The notes below the pieces were generated by a model. It did no database searches. It saw only the letters and a program-made list of their open reading frames with translations, and was not told the DNA's origin. Positions 43,378-52,319 of a DNA stretch of 64,000 bases are shown in pieces. The stretch is from CAVSRC01 sp963798195 (GTDB taxonomy: Bacteria > Pseudomonadota > Alphaproteobacteria > Rhizobiales > Kaistiaceae), in assembly GCA_963798195.1 (NCBI GenBank), contig CAWCSF010000005.1:376402-440401 (forward strand), given 5' to 3'. Numbering within the stretch: the first letter of the stretch is position 1; the number at the start of each line of letters is the position of its first letter. Both the position numbers and the translations under genes were made by a program.

Positions 43378-43717
43378 AAATTTCCTCCTTCGGTCGCACC
43401 TCGCCCCTCCACAGGGACCCAAGGTTATTCTTATGCAGCGCGACGTGGCCGAAGCCTACGCGATCCTCGCCAATGTGCCAATCGGTTTTTATAAAAATAG
43501 ACGGCCAAGACACTACTCAGAGCACCGTGTATCGGTGCAATTTCTGTATATATTCGACCGAGCGCACCGCCATGATCCTCGTAATTATACAATTGAACTC
43601 AAAGATATGATCGCTCATATTTTTAGATATGATCGTTGATATTCGCACTTGATGGTTGGAGGACAGCGCGCGTAGAAAGCGTCTCCTGGCAATCGGTCAG
43701 AACACTTTGGCCGATGC
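43378..43717. promoter_or_regulatory. AT-rich divergent control region with twin operator-like sites
   Basis: A 340-base gene-free region between the sugar-binding protein gene and lacI, clearly more AT-rich than the rest of the window from about 43485 to 43645. It contains TATA-like stretches (TTTTTATAAAAATAG, TGTATATATTC) able to serve as promoters for both directions, and two related dyads at 43605-43642. Small open frames here look non-coding. Confidence 0.55.
43605..43642. promoter_or_regulatory. Tandem LacI-type operator-like dyads
   Basis: ATATGATCGCTCATAT (43605-43620) and ATATGATCGTTGATAT (43627-43642) share ATATGATCG. The first has perfect 6-bp inverted arms (ATATGA/TCATAT) about a 4-bp centre; the second has ATAT/ATAT arms. 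Centres are 22 bp apart, two helical turns, which would suit two repressor dimers on one face of the DNA just before lacI. Confidence 0.5.
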
Positions 43718-44779
43718 ATGGGAGCGATGGCGAACGGCAGCGCGGCAAAAGAGGACCGGCAAATCGTGGCGCGAAAGGGACCTGCCCGGCTGAAAGATGT
43801 CGCGGAAGCGACCGGGTTTTCGATCAACACCGTGTCGCTTGCGCTGCGCGGCAGTCCGCGTGTGCCGGAGGCGACGACGCTCGTCGTCACCAATGCCGCG
43901 CGCAAACTGAACTACCTGCCGAACAACGTCGCCCGCTCGCTGGCCGAGAGGAAGACGCGGCAGGTCGGCGTGGTCGTCACCGACCTGATGAACCCCCTGC
44001 TCACCGCCGCCGCCCAGTACATCGAAATGGAGTTGGCGAAGTCGGACTATCGAACGCTCATCTGGGGTACCAACCGGTCTCAGGAGAGCGAGATCGCAGC
44101 GCTGGATCTCCTCCGCTCCGGTCAGGTCGATGGCCTGATAGTTTACCCCGTGCATCACCGCGAACTGAGCCACCTCGTGCGTCTTCGCAAATCCGGCTCG
44201 CCGATCGTGCTGCTAGCAGGCCGTGCCGACGGCATCGACACCATCACCTCCGATGACTGGCACGGCGCCCGTACGGCAACCACGCATCTCATCGCTGCCG
44301 GGCATCGGCGGATCACGTTTCTGGCTTCGCCGACCAGCGCGGTGCATCCCGACAAGGCGAGCGGCTATCGCGCCGCGATGGAGGAAGCAGGGCTGGCGCC
44401 CCACATCTTCGCCACCGGCGGCTTCACGCCCAGGGACGGCCAGGCCTTGGTGGCGGGACTGCTCGCCGACCACCAGCCGACGGCGGTCATCGCAGCATCT
44501 GATCTCGTGGCGATCGGCGTGCTGCGCGGCTGCCGCGTCCACGGCATTCGCGTTCCTGACGATCTCGCGGTGGTCGGCTTCGACGACATCGAACTCGCTG
44601 CCTTCGCCGAAGTGCCGCTGACGACCATCGCCTATTCCGCGGCGACGGTCGCGGAAAGAGCTGTTGCGCGCATGATGACGCTGGTCAATTCGCGCGACCG
44701 CCTGCCGGAGCCGCTGTTCGAGCAGATCGAACCAACGCTCGTCGTACGGGAATCCACAAACGGCGTACGCGAACGCTAG
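43718..44779 (+). CDS. LacI-family transcriptional regulator
   Basis: Regulator of 353 residues. Helix-turn-helix ARLKDVAEATGFSINTVSLAL, hinge KLNYLPNNVARSLAE, ligand domain from VGVVVTDLMNPLLTAA to the VVGFDDIELAAFAEVPLTT segment. An N-terminal extension of about 22 residues precedes the HTH; ATG 43727 is an alternative start. It is divergent from the CUT1 importer operon, its likely target, and convergent (four-base gap) with the mannonate dehydratase gene. Confidence 0.88.
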   Translation: MGAMANGSAAKEDRQIVARKGPARLKDVAEATGFSINTVSLALRGSPRVPEATTLVVTNAARKLNYLPNNVARSLAERKTRQVGVVVTDLMNPLLTAAAQYIEMELAKSDYRTLIWGTNRSQESEIAALDLLRSGQVDGLIVYPVHHRELSHLVRLRKSGSPIVLLAGRADGIDTITSDDWHGARTATTHLIAAGHRRITFLASPTSAVHPDKASGYRAAMEEAGLAPHIFATGGFTPRDGQALVAGLLADHQPTAVIAASDLVAIGVLRGCRVHGIRVPDDLAVVGFDDIELAAFAEVPLTTIAYSAATVAERAVARMMTLVNSRDRLPEPLFEQIEPTLVVRESTNGVRER

Positions 44780-44783
44780 TCCG

Positions 44784-45779
44784 TCAACGCTGGATCGCGC
44801 CGGGGTAGAGTTCCGATGCTGCCTGAAGCAGCGCCGCGACATAGCCGTAGCAGAACGAGAAGGCGACGGTACGCCCGTCCTCCCCGCTGATCGTCGGCAC
44901 GTGGTCCGGCATAAGCATGTATTCGTAGCCGAGCTCGGCGTAGAGGCGAACGGACGCCCACATGTCCATGTCGCCTTCCTCGGGGAAGGTCTCCATGAAG
45001 GAGAGCTTGCCGCCGCGGATGTTGCGGAAATGAACGTTGAAGAGCTTCTTGCGCTCGCCGAACCAGCGGATCACATCGGCGATCTCCTTGGCCGGATCGT
45101 CCAGCATCTCGCCGACCGTTCCCTGGCAGAAGTTCAGCCCGTGATACGGGTTCTCCCGCATGGTCACGAATTTCTTGAGCCCCTCCACGGTGCCGAGTAC
45201 CCGCGTGACGCCGCGATAGCCGGGCGGCGTGTAGGGATCGTGCGGATGGCAGGCGAGACGGATTCGGTTCGACTCCGCGACCGGAACGACGCGCTCGAGG
45301 AAATAATCGATGCGCTCCCAGTTCTCGTCCTCGGAAAGCACGCCCACCAGGCCGGGCGCCGCCTTCTGGTCCATCTTGTCCCAGCGGAATGTCGAATTGC
45401 GCGAGCCGCCGCGCCCCAACTCGGCCTCACTGCGCGGAATGCCGATAATGTTGAGGTTGTATTTGACCGACGGGATGCCGACCTCGCGCAGCCGCTCCAG
45501 CAGCCGGCAGATGGAATCGATCTGCCGGTCACGATTGGGACCGGCCGAGAGGATGTCCGGGCTGTGCTGCTCCTCGATCGGCCGCGAACTCAGTGGCAGC
45601 TGGACCATGTCGAGGACAAGGCCGAACGACTCGACGTGATCGCGGTGGCGCTTCAGGTCGTCGATGGTCCAGTCATGCGGATTGCCGGGCGGATCGAAGC
45701 AGACATGGCGCACGCCAAGCTGTGCCAGCTGCCGGTACTCGTCCTCGTTCTTCGGCGGATTCTGGGTGCCCAGATACAC
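44784..45779 (-). CDS. uxuA: Mannonate dehydratase (UxuA-like)
   Basis: TIM-barrel enzyme that dehydrates D-mannonate to 2-keto-3-deoxy-gluconate. The 331 residues show the family features: VRHVCFDPPGNPHDWT, VKYNLNIIGIPRSE, the metal-site segment RLACHPHDPYTP, GLNFCQGTVGEM with Cys, and FNVHFRNIRGG. It is shorter than E. coli UxuA but typical for the short alphaproteobacterial form. The GTG start has GGGGGAA seven bases upstream. It is the last gene of a long leftward sugar-acid operon. A related dehydratase/epimerase activity is possible. Confidence 0.8.
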   Translation of the reverse strand: MYLGTQNPPKNEDEYRQLAQLGVRHVCFDPPGNPHDWTIDDLKRHRDHVESFGLVLDMVQLPLSSRPIEEQHSPDILSAGPNRDRQIDSICRLLERLREVGIPSVKYNLNIIGIPRSEAELGRGGSRNSTFRWDKMDQKAAPGLVGVLSEDENWERIDYFLERVVPVAESNRIRLACHPHDPYTPPGYRGVTRVLGTVEGLKKFVTMRENPYHGLNFCQGTVGEMLDDPAKEIADVIRWFGERKKLFNVHFRNIRGGKLSFMETFPEEGDMDMWASVRLYAELGYEYMLMPDHVPTISGEDGRTVAFSFCYGYVAALLQAASELYPGAIQR

Positions 45780-45825
45780 TGCTCATTCCCCCTTTTGAAG
45801 TCGCTGGCTTCAGCGCCGCGTTCGG

Positions 45826-46768
45826 CTAGGAAGCTGCCGCTACCTTACGGCTGTTTTCGGCGTCCGACAGGCTGGCGACAAGCGCCGCCAGTTCGGCGTG
45901 CTCATCCTTCGTCAGGTCGACGAGTGGCGGACGTACAGGACCCGCGGAACGGCCTGTGACTGTCAGTCCCGCCTTGACGATGCTGACCGCATAGCCGGCC
46001 CTGCGGTTGCGGATCGCGATGTACGGCAGGATGAACGAATTCATCGCCTGGTCGATCCATGCCCGGTCGCGCGCCTTGACGGCCGCGAAGAAGCGGAGTG
46101 CAAACTCCGGCGCGAAATTGAAGATCGCCGAGGAATAGGTGGTCACGCCGGCTTCCTGATAGGGAAGCGCGACGATCTCGGCCGTCGGCAGGCCGCCGAT
46201 ATAGGTCAGCCGGTCGCCCAGCGTGGCGCGGATGCGGACGAGCAGGTCGAGATCGCCGACGCCATCCTTGAAGCCGACGAGGTTGGGGCAGCGCTCGCAC
46301 AGTTTCGCCAGCGAACGCTCGTCCAGCACCGCATTGTCGCGGTTATAGACGATGACTCCGAGACGGGTGGCCCGACACACCGCCTCGACATGGGCCATCA
46401 ACCCGGCCTGGTCGGCACGGATCAGGTAAGGCGGGAAGAGCAGCAGCCCGTCGGCGCCGGCCGCCTCGGCCGCAACGGCGAACTCGCACGCCATCGCCGT
46501 TCCGTAACCGCAACCGGCGATGACCGGGGACCTTTCCCGCCACTTCGGAAGCCGCCGCCGCAACGACCTCGGCGAATTCCCCCGCGCTCAGCGAGAAGAA
46601 TTCGCCCGTCCCACCGGCCGCGAACAGGCCAGCCGGGCCATGGCTGAGCAGCCAGCCGACGTGATCGCGATAACGCTTCGCGTCGAATGTAAGGTCGCCG
46701 TTGAAATGCGTGACCGGGAAGGACAGCAGCCCGCTCCCAATCCGCCCGGCCATTTCCTTAGGATGCAT
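45826..46768 (-). pseudogene. kdgD: KdgD-like 5-dehydro-4-deoxyglucarate dehydratase, one-base frameshift
   Basis: DapA-superfamily enzyme that dehydrates and decarboxylates 5-keto-4-deoxy-glucarate to 2-oxoglutarate semialdehyde. The N-terminal part (GSGLLSFPVTHFNGDLTFDA, FAAGGTGEFFSL, to EVAGKVP) reads from ATG 46768; the rest (VIAGCGYG, catalytic Tyr in GVIVYNRDN, Schiff-base Lys in LVGFKDGVGD, and IRNRRAGYAVSIVKAGL) reads in another frame. The break is at the four-G run 46526-46529 (CCCC on the coding strand), where three would restore the frame. Total length has exactly one extra base; repaired it has 313 residues, normal for KdgD. Confidence 0.85.
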
Positions 46769-46820
46769 CGTCAGCCTGCCTGTTCGCCAGCGTCCCGCAA
46801 TATCGTCCTCGCAACTACGC

Positions 46821-47615
46821 CTAAAGATCGCGAAGGTCCACGCGGTCAACCAGTTCGATCTTCACACCATCCGGGTCGCGAATAATGCCGATGCGGCCAA
46901 TCCCCGTGCCGGCCGCCTTGGGTGTGCCCGGCTCTGCCGGAACGCCCTTCGCCGCGAAAGCCTTCAACGCCTCGTCGACATTGTCCACCCTCAGCGCGTA
47001 GTGGCCATAGATCGGATTGGTTGTGTCGGGCGTCGGCCGGTGCAGCAGCTCCAGCACGTCATAATCGTAGTTCAGATACGTCATGTCGAGCTTGGAGGCC
47101 GGCACTTGCATCTTCTTCAGGATCTTCATTCCGAGATCGTCGCGATAGAACTTGAGCGCGGCATCGAGGTCGTTGGCGATCAGCGAATAATGGTCAAACG
47201 ACTTGATGATCGGGTGCTCGACGTGCTGGTCGCGCATGGCGACGTCGCGCTGGATCAACTCGACGCGCGCGCCATTCGGATCGTTGAGGAAGGCGAGACG
47301 GCCGACGCCGCTGCCTGCCACCTTCGGCTTCACCTGTCCCTCGTAACCCGCCGCGATCAGCCGGTCGTAGTCGGCGTCGAGGTCGTTGGACATGAAGGCG
47401 ATATGGGTGATGCCGAATTTCTCGGTCGGCGGCGGATCGGCGCGGTGGAGCAGCTCGACCATGCCGCCGGTGATCAGCAGGTAGACGACATCGGTCTGCG
47501 TCGATGGGATGAGGCCGCGATAGACGACCTTGGCGCCGAGAATGTCCTGGTAGAAGGCCAGCGACTTTTCCAGGTTCTTGATGACGATGCCGAAATGATT
47601 GAGTTCGTAGATCAC
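46821..47615 (-). CDS. Two-domain VOC-family protein
   Basis: A 264-residue protein with two fused glyoxalase-fold domains. Each has the family layout: LNHFGIVIKNLEKSLAFYQDILGA with VELLHRADPPP, and FDHYSLIANDLDAALKFYRDDLGM with VLELLHRPTPDT. Metal-ligand His and Glu positions are kept in both halves. Two-domain members can form a whole active site in one chain, as in extradiol dioxygenases or lactoylglutathione lyase-like enzymes. GTG start with AGAGAGGA upstream. It lies between the Gfo/Idh and KdgD genes; the substrate is unknown. Confidence 0.82.
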   Translation of the reverse strand: MIYELNHFGIVIKNLEKSLAFYQDILGAKVVYRGLIPSTQTDVVYLLITGGMVELLHRADPPPTEKFGITHIAFMSNDLDADYDRLIAAGYEGQVKPKVAGSGVGRLAFLNDPNGARVELIQRDVAMRDQHVEHPIIKSFDHYSLIANDLDAALKFYRDDLGMKILKKMQVPASKLDMTYLNYDYDVLELLHRPTPDTTNPIYGHYALRVDNVDEALKAFAAKGVPAEPGTPKAAGTGIGRIGIIRDPDGVKIELVDRVDLRDL

Positions 47616-47649
47616 GACGAATCCTCTCTTTTTTCTTTTGCGCCGGAGT

Positions 47650-48828
47650 TCAGGAGACGGTCAGATCGACCCGGCGGCCGTCTTCTGCCGATTGGTAGCT
47701 GGCGTAGATGACCTCGACGACGGCGCGCGCCAGCGCCAAGCCAGAAACCGGCTCGCGGCCGTTCGCGATCGCGTCGATGAAGTCCTGCATCTCCTGCGGA
47801 TAGCCGCGCACCCAGTCCTCGTCGGGTGCGGCGGCGATCCAGCCGGTGCGGGTTTCGATCTTCTCCTGGAGATATTCGTCACCGAACGCCTTGGCGTCCG
47901 GACTGTAGACCATGAGCCCGTCGTTCGGCGTCATGTTGCCGCGATAGACCGAATTGGTGGTGTAGACCTCGAACGTGTTGCGCACGCCACCAAGCTGCGC
48001 GAACGATGCGGTGACGACGGCGCGGCTGCCGTCGCTGAAGGCCAGCGAGACATTTGCCCAGGTCTCCACGTCCTTCCAGTCAGAGACGACCCAGTCGTGT
48101 CCAGCACGGCGCATGGCTTCGGAATCGTAGAGCGCGGCGGTGTCGGCGGTGACCGTTGTCACGCGGATGGGCGTACCGGCCAATTGAGACTCGTAGTCCT
48201 TGAGATGGATCGCAGCGCCGAGCGCATGCGACCCCAGCATGATGAGCGCGCCGCCGCCGGCCGTCTCACGGCGGCGCGAGCGCAGGGCATGTGAGCCGCT
48301 GTGGCTCTCCTCGGCGCGGATATCGAGGATCGCGCCTTTGGAGACTTCCAGCAGCCGCTTCGTCTTCAGCATCGCCGGCGCGTAGACCCAGTTCTCCGCA
48401 TAGAGGAAGAGCACGCCGGCAGCTTTTACCGCATCCTCGATCGCCGCGACCGAGGCAAGCGCCCGCTCGCGTTCGTCCCGCGCCCGCTCGGAACCGGTCA
48501 GCGACGATGGACCGAAGGCGCCGGTCATCGGCTTCTCGCAGATGATGTGCTTGCCGGCTTTCGCCGCGGCGATGGAAATCTCCGCGTGGAGCGCGTTCGG
48601 CACGCACAGACAGACAACGTCAATGTCGGGATTGGCAAGCAGCTCCTGCCAGGTGGCGTAGGTGCGGACGACGCCATGCTTTCTGGCAAACGCCTCGGCC
48701 CGATCCGGTCGCGTGGCGGTTACCGCCCCGAAGCGCACGTCCGCCACGCCGTGGACGGCGGACAGGCCCTCGGCGTGAAGATGCGCGGAGAAGCCCGCAC
48801 CGATGAACCCGACCGTTACCGTCTTCAT
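47650..48828 (-). CDS. Gfo/Idh/MocA-family oxidoreductase
   Basis: NAD(P)-dependent sugar dehydrogenase-like protein (392 residues). The Rossmann start is VTVGFIGAGFSAHLHAEGL; the conserved HIICEKPMTG has the family Glu-Lys-Pro; the C-terminal domain holds the long LFLYAENWVYAPAMLKTK and GGGALIMLGSHALGAAIHL (catalytic His region). An insertion of about 15 charged residues follows the EKP motif (GSERARDERERAL). It lies 29 bases after the SDR gene on the same strand and probably oxidises a sugar or derivative imported by the nearby transporters. Confidence 0.88.
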   Translation of the reverse strand: MKTVTVGFIGAGFSAHLHAEGLSAVHGVADVRFGAVTATRPDRAEAFARKHGVVRTYATWQELLANPDIDVVCLCVPNALHAEISIAAAKAGKHIICEKPMTGAFGPSSLTGSERARDERERALASVAAIEDAVKAAGVLFLYAENWVYAPAMLKTKRLLEVSKGAILDIRAEESHSGSHALRSRRRETAGGGALIMLGSHALGAAIHLKDYESQLAGTPIRVTTVTADTAALYDSEAMRRAGHDWVVSDWKDVETWANVSLAFSDGSRAVVTASFAQLGGVRNTFEVYTTNSVYRGNMTPNDGLMVYSPDAKAFGDEYLQEKIETRTGWIAAAPDEDWVRGYPQEMQDFIDAIANGREPVSGLALARAVVEVIYASYQSAEDGRRVDLTVS

Positions 48829-48857
48829 GCTTGCAGTCCGTTCTCTGCGCGGCGCGG

Positions 48858-49586
48858 CTAGAAGCCCGTCCAGGGGGTGACGGTGATGTCCGGGATGTGC
48901 AGCCGGCGCGGCCGATCGAGCAGCCAGACGAAGATGTCCGCTATGTCGGAGGGCTGCATCATCAGTGCGCGCCTCTCGTCCGACGGCGGCTCGTCCTTGT
49001 GGCTCCAGATATTCGTGTTGACCGCGCCGGGACTGACCGAGGTGATACGGACGTTGGAATTGCGGTACTCCTCGGTCAGCGCCTCGGTGAGGGCACGCAC
49101 GCCGAATTTGGACGCGGCATAGAGGCTGACCCCCGGCTTGGCGGCGAAGGCGGCAGTCGACTGCACATTGAGGATGTAGCCGTCCGGCGACTTCTCCAGA
49201 TGCGGCAGCGCCGTGCGGCACATCAGGTAGGTGCCGGTCAGGTTGACGTCGATCATGCGGTGCCACTCTTTGGAACTGGAATCGACGAGGCGCGTGCGCG
49301 CCGACATGCTGACGCCCGCGCTGTTCACCACCACGTCGAGGCGACCGAAGCGTTCGACGGTCTTGTCGATCGAGGCGACGACCTCCGCCTCCTGGGTTAC
49401 ATCGGCGGCGATGGCGAAAACGCGGTCGCGAACCGCCGGCGCGAGGCCCGCAATCGCTGCATCCAGCCGTGACTTGTCGCGCGCGGTCGCGGCGACGCTG
49501 TAGCCGCGTTCGGCCAGCGCGGAGACAGCGGCAAGGCCGATGCCGAGGCTTCCGCCAGTGACGATGACGACGCGATCGCTACTCAT
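48858..49586 (-). CDS. Short-chain dehydrogenase/reductase
   Basis: Classical SDR (242 residues). Cofactor motif TGGSLGIG near residue 11, VVNSAGVS (NNAG-equivalent), catalytic Ser in NVQSTAAFAA, and YAASK with Tyr and Lys. The C-terminus RITSVSPGAVNTNIW is as usual. Its ATG overlaps the stop of the upstream permease gene (ATGA), so it is translated with the transporter. It may oxidise or reduce the imported sugar or uronate before the dehydratase steps; this is inferred. Confidence 0.9.
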   Translation of the reverse strand: MSSDRVVIVTGGSLGIGLAAVSALAERGYSVAATARDKSRLDAAIAGLAPAVRDRVFAIAADVTQEAEVVASIDKTVERFGRLDVVVNSAGVSMSARTRLVDSSSKEWHRMIDVNLTGTYLMCRTALPHLEKSPDGYILNVQSTAAFAAKPGVSLYAASKFGVRALTEALTEEYRNSNVRITSVSPGAVNTNIWSHKDEPPSDERRALMMQPSDIADIFVWLLDRPRRLHIPDITVTPWTGF

Positions 49587-50491
49587 CCCTTCAAGGCCCC
49601 CTCTCCCAGCCCGCGCACGAGGAGCCGCTGCGAGAAGGTGAAAACCAGGATGGCGGGCAGGCTCATCACGATCGAGGCGGCCATCAGTTCGCCCCAGTGG
49701 ATGCCGTTTTCGTCGATGAAGAAGGCGAGCGCGACCGACAGTGGGCGGCGCTCCAGCCCGTTGGTGAATACCAGCGCGAAAAGGAACTCGTTCCACGCGA
49801 GAATGAACGAATACATGGCCACTGCGACCATGGCCGGTCGCGACATCGGGACGACGATCTCCCACAACAATCGCGGCAGCGAGCAGCCATCCACCACCGC
49901 GGCTTCCTCGATCTCGACCGGAATGTTGTCGAAGAAACCCTTGAGCAGCCAGATCGCGACCGGAAAGGTCACCATCAGATAGACCAGGACGAGGCCCTGA
50001 TAGGTATTCATCAGGTCGAGGTTCCTGAGCGTCACGAAGAACGGCACGATGACGATCACGCGCGGGAACAGCTTGGTGAAGAGCACCGACAGAAGCAGTG
50101 TATTGCGGCCGGGGAAGCGGTAGCGGGAGAAGCCGTATCCGCCGAGCACGCCGACCACGAGCGCCACCAGCGTCGTGGCCCCCGCGATGATCAGCGTGTT
50201 GAAGAACGCGTGGATGATGGCGGTGTTGTTGACGACCGCGATGAAGTTCTCGAATGTGATGCGTTCGGGGATCCACACCGGCGGAAAATCGTAGACGTCG
50301 CTTTCGTACTTGAGCGACGTGCTGACGCCCCACAGCAGCGGCAGGACGCTGAACAGCACCACCAACATGCCGAAGACATAAACGATGACGTGGCGGCCAA
50401 TAGTGGTCAGCGTCGCGCCGGTGATCATCGGTCGCGGGCTGGCCGACGGCCGCGTGCTGAGCGCCGCGGGTCGGGTGGCGAGCTCGCTCAT
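49583..50491 (-). CDS. CUT1 sugar ABC permease (MalG-like)
   Basis: Inner-membrane permease (302 residues), with a Ser/Pro-rich cytoplasmic tail of about 25 residues, six helices and the EAA motif PVEIEEAAVVDGCSLPRLLWEIVVP. The final FSQRLLVRGLGEGALKG is the typical MalG-type end. Its start and stop overlap the flanking genes (ATGA on both sides). The importer has no ATPase gene in the window, so it must borrow one from elsewhere. Confidence 0.92.
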   Translation of the reverse strand: MSELATRPAALSTRPSASPRPMITGATLTTIGRHVIVYVFGMLVVLFSVLPLLWGVSTSLKYESDVYDFPPVWIPERITFENFIAVVNNTAIIHAFFNTLIIAGATTLVALVVGVLGGYGFSRYRFPGRNTLLLSVLFTKLFPRVIVIVPFFVTLRNLDLMNTYQGLVLVYLMVTFPVAIWLLKGFFDNIPVEIEEAAVVDGCSLPRLLWEIVVPMSRPAMVAVAMYSFILAWNEFLFALVFTNGLERRPLSVALAFFIDENGIHWGELMAASIVMSLPAILVFTFSQRLLVRGLGEGALKG

Positions 50492-51453
50492 GCGCCCGCT
50501 CCCTTGCGTGCTTGTGCCTTGTTGATAACGCCATACACGACGAACACACCGAGGATGGCGGCGAACATGAGCACGCTCAAGGCCGACGCGCCGCCGAGAT
50601 TGAAGTCGGTGAAGGCGGTTTTGTAGATCTGAAGGCCCCAGATACGGGTTGCGTTCGCCGGTCCACCACCGGTCATGATGACAAGGGTGTCGAAGGAATT
50701 GATGGCGCTGACCGTCTCGAGGATCAGCGCCACGGCCAGGACACCCCGAAGTGACGGCAGGGTGATGAAGCGAAAAAGCTGCCACCAGTTGGCGCCGTCG
50801 AGCCGCGCCGCTTCGTAGAGATCCTCCGAGATGCTCTGCATGCGGGCGAGGAGCAGGAGCATGACGAACGGGTATCCCGCCCAGGAATAGGCGACGATCA
50901 CCGTGAACAAGGCGGTATCGGTGCTCCCCAGCCAATTGAGAGCCCAGGAGTTGAGACCCCACGCCCGAAGGGTCTGGTTGAGCACGCCGGTGTCGGTTTG
51001 CACGATCCATCGCCACAGATTGGCGCCGACCACGGACGGAATCGTCCACGGCAGGACCGCGACCACACGCATCCACACCGTTCCGCGCACCTTGGCGTTG
51101 AAAATCAGCGCCGCGCCGAGACCCAGCGCCATGCGCAACGCGACCGTGCCGACAATCCAGATCAGCGTGCGCTGGACCAGCGGCCAGGTATCCGGACTCT
51201 GGAAGATGCGGGCGAAATTGGCAAAGCCGACGAAGGTCGTGCTGAACGCGGGCAGGCGCACGCGGCTGACGCTGAATTCCAGCGTCTGTACGACTGGAAA
51301 GACCATCATCACCGCGATCAGCAGCATGGCGGGGGCGACCAGCACATAAGCCGGTCCCCAGTGCCTGCGCGCGTTCTGCGCCCGGTGCCGGAGCCAGGCC
51401 TGGAACCGGGTCGGCGTCGCCGGACTCGCGTCAAGAACCTTCGCCACGGGCAT
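50488..51453 (-). CDS. CUT1 sugar ABC permease (MalF-like)
   Basis: Inner-membrane permease (321 residues). Helix 1 is YVLVAPAMLLIAVMMVFPVV, then the periplasmic VGFANFARIFQSPDTW segment typical of MalF/UgpA, the EAA motif SEDLYEAARLDGANWWQLFRFITLP and MTGGGPANATRIWGLQIY. The ATG at 51453 begins the cytoplasmic tail. It overlaps the MalG-like gene by four bases (ATGA) and lies 29 bases after the first epimerase gene. Confidence 0.92.
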   Translation of the reverse strand: MPVAKVLDASPATPTRFQAWLRHRAQNARRHWGPAYVLVAPAMLLIAVMMVFPVVQTLEFSVSRVRLPAFSTTFVGFANFARIFQSPDTWPLVQRTLIWIVGTVALRMALGLGAALIFNAKVRGTVWMRVVAVLPWTIPSVVGANLWRWIVQTDTGVLNQTLRAWGLNSWALNWLGSTDTALFTVIVAYSWAGYPFVMLLLLARMQSISEDLYEAARLDGANWWQLFRFITLPSLRGVLAVALILETVSAINSFDTLVIMTGGGPANATRIWGLQIYKTAFTDFNLGGASALSVLMFAAILGVFVVYGVINKAQARKGAGA

Positions 51454-51482
51454 AAGCCGTATGTTCCGGTGCCGCGCCGCGC

Positions 51483-52298
51483 CTAGAGTCGCGCGGCCAT
51501 GAAATGCATGAAGTGGGGAATGGCGACCTCGGGCTCGGCGATCTCCTTGTGCCAACCCTTCTCCCACTCGAAATTCACGTAACCCTGATAGTCGGCGTCC
51601 TTGAGGATGTCGATGAAGGACATGACTGGCACATTGCCCTCGCCTGTCAGGGCGAAATCGAACGCGGTCGGCGTCGCCTTGTAGGCATCCTTGACGTGAA
51701 CCAGCTTGACCCGGTCGCCGAGCTTCGACCAGCTTTCCTGGCCTGAATCGCCGTGGCGGTAGCTGTGCAGCGTGTCCCAGAGGACGCCGAGATTGTCGCT
51801 GGCGCCGCGGCGGTAAAGATCGAGGATGCTGTCGGCCTTGCAGAAATCGTCGTGTGTCTCGATCAGGCTTTCGACGCCGTGGCCGGCGGTCATGTCGGCG
51901 ACTTCGCCGAGACCGGCAGCGATTGCGTCGAGCGTCTTCTCACGATCCTGTTCTGGCGGAATTGGACCGCCGAAGACCCGGAGATATTTCGCTCCGAGGC
52001 CTTCGGCGATCGCTAGGTTGGCTTTCGCCAGGTCACGCGCCTTGTCGCGCGCTGTAGAATCGAGTGAGTTCATGCGTACGCTGGTATTGATGCCGACGAC
52101 TTCGACGCCGGCATCATCAAAGCGCCGCCGCGTGTCGGGTAGACCTTCGGCTGAGAATTCCTGCAACGAGAGCAGATCGACCGTGCCGCGAAGGAAGCGG
52201 ATCTCGATGCCCGCGTAACCATTGTCCTTCGCCAGCGCGACGACCTGATCGACGGTGTAGTCAGGACATCCGATGGTGCTGAATCCGAGCTTGAACAC
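51483..52298 (-). CDS. Xylose-isomerase-like sugar epimerase/isomerase
   Basis: TIM-barrel protein of the AP_endonuc_2/IolE-like group (271 residues). The start KLGFSTIGCPDYTVDQVVALA and metal-ligand regions (LIETHDDFCKADSI, GVLWDTLHSYRHGDSG, VKLVHVKDAYK and YVNFEWEKGW) hold the Glu, Asp, His and Glu expected for a divalent metal site. The GTG start has AGGAGAG about 10 bases upstream. It lies between the binding-protein gene and the permeases, in the same operon. It probably interconverts keto sugars; the substrate is unknown. Confidence 0.85.
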   Translation of the reverse strand: MFKLGFSTIGCPDYTVDQVVALAKDNGYAGIEIRFLRGTVDLLSLQEFSAEGLPDTRRRFDDAGVEVVGINTSVRMNSLDSTARDKARDLAKANLAIAEGLGAKYLRVFGGPIPPEQDREKTLDAIAAGLGEVADMTAGHGVESLIETHDDFCKADSILDLYRRGASDNLGVLWDTLHSYRHGDSGQESWSKLGDRVKLVHVKDAYKATPTAFDFALTGEGNVPVMSFIDILKDADYQGYVNFEWEKGWHKEIAEPEVAIPHFMHFMAARL

Positions 52299-52319
52299 GA
52301 CGGCGCTTCTCTCCTGGCG

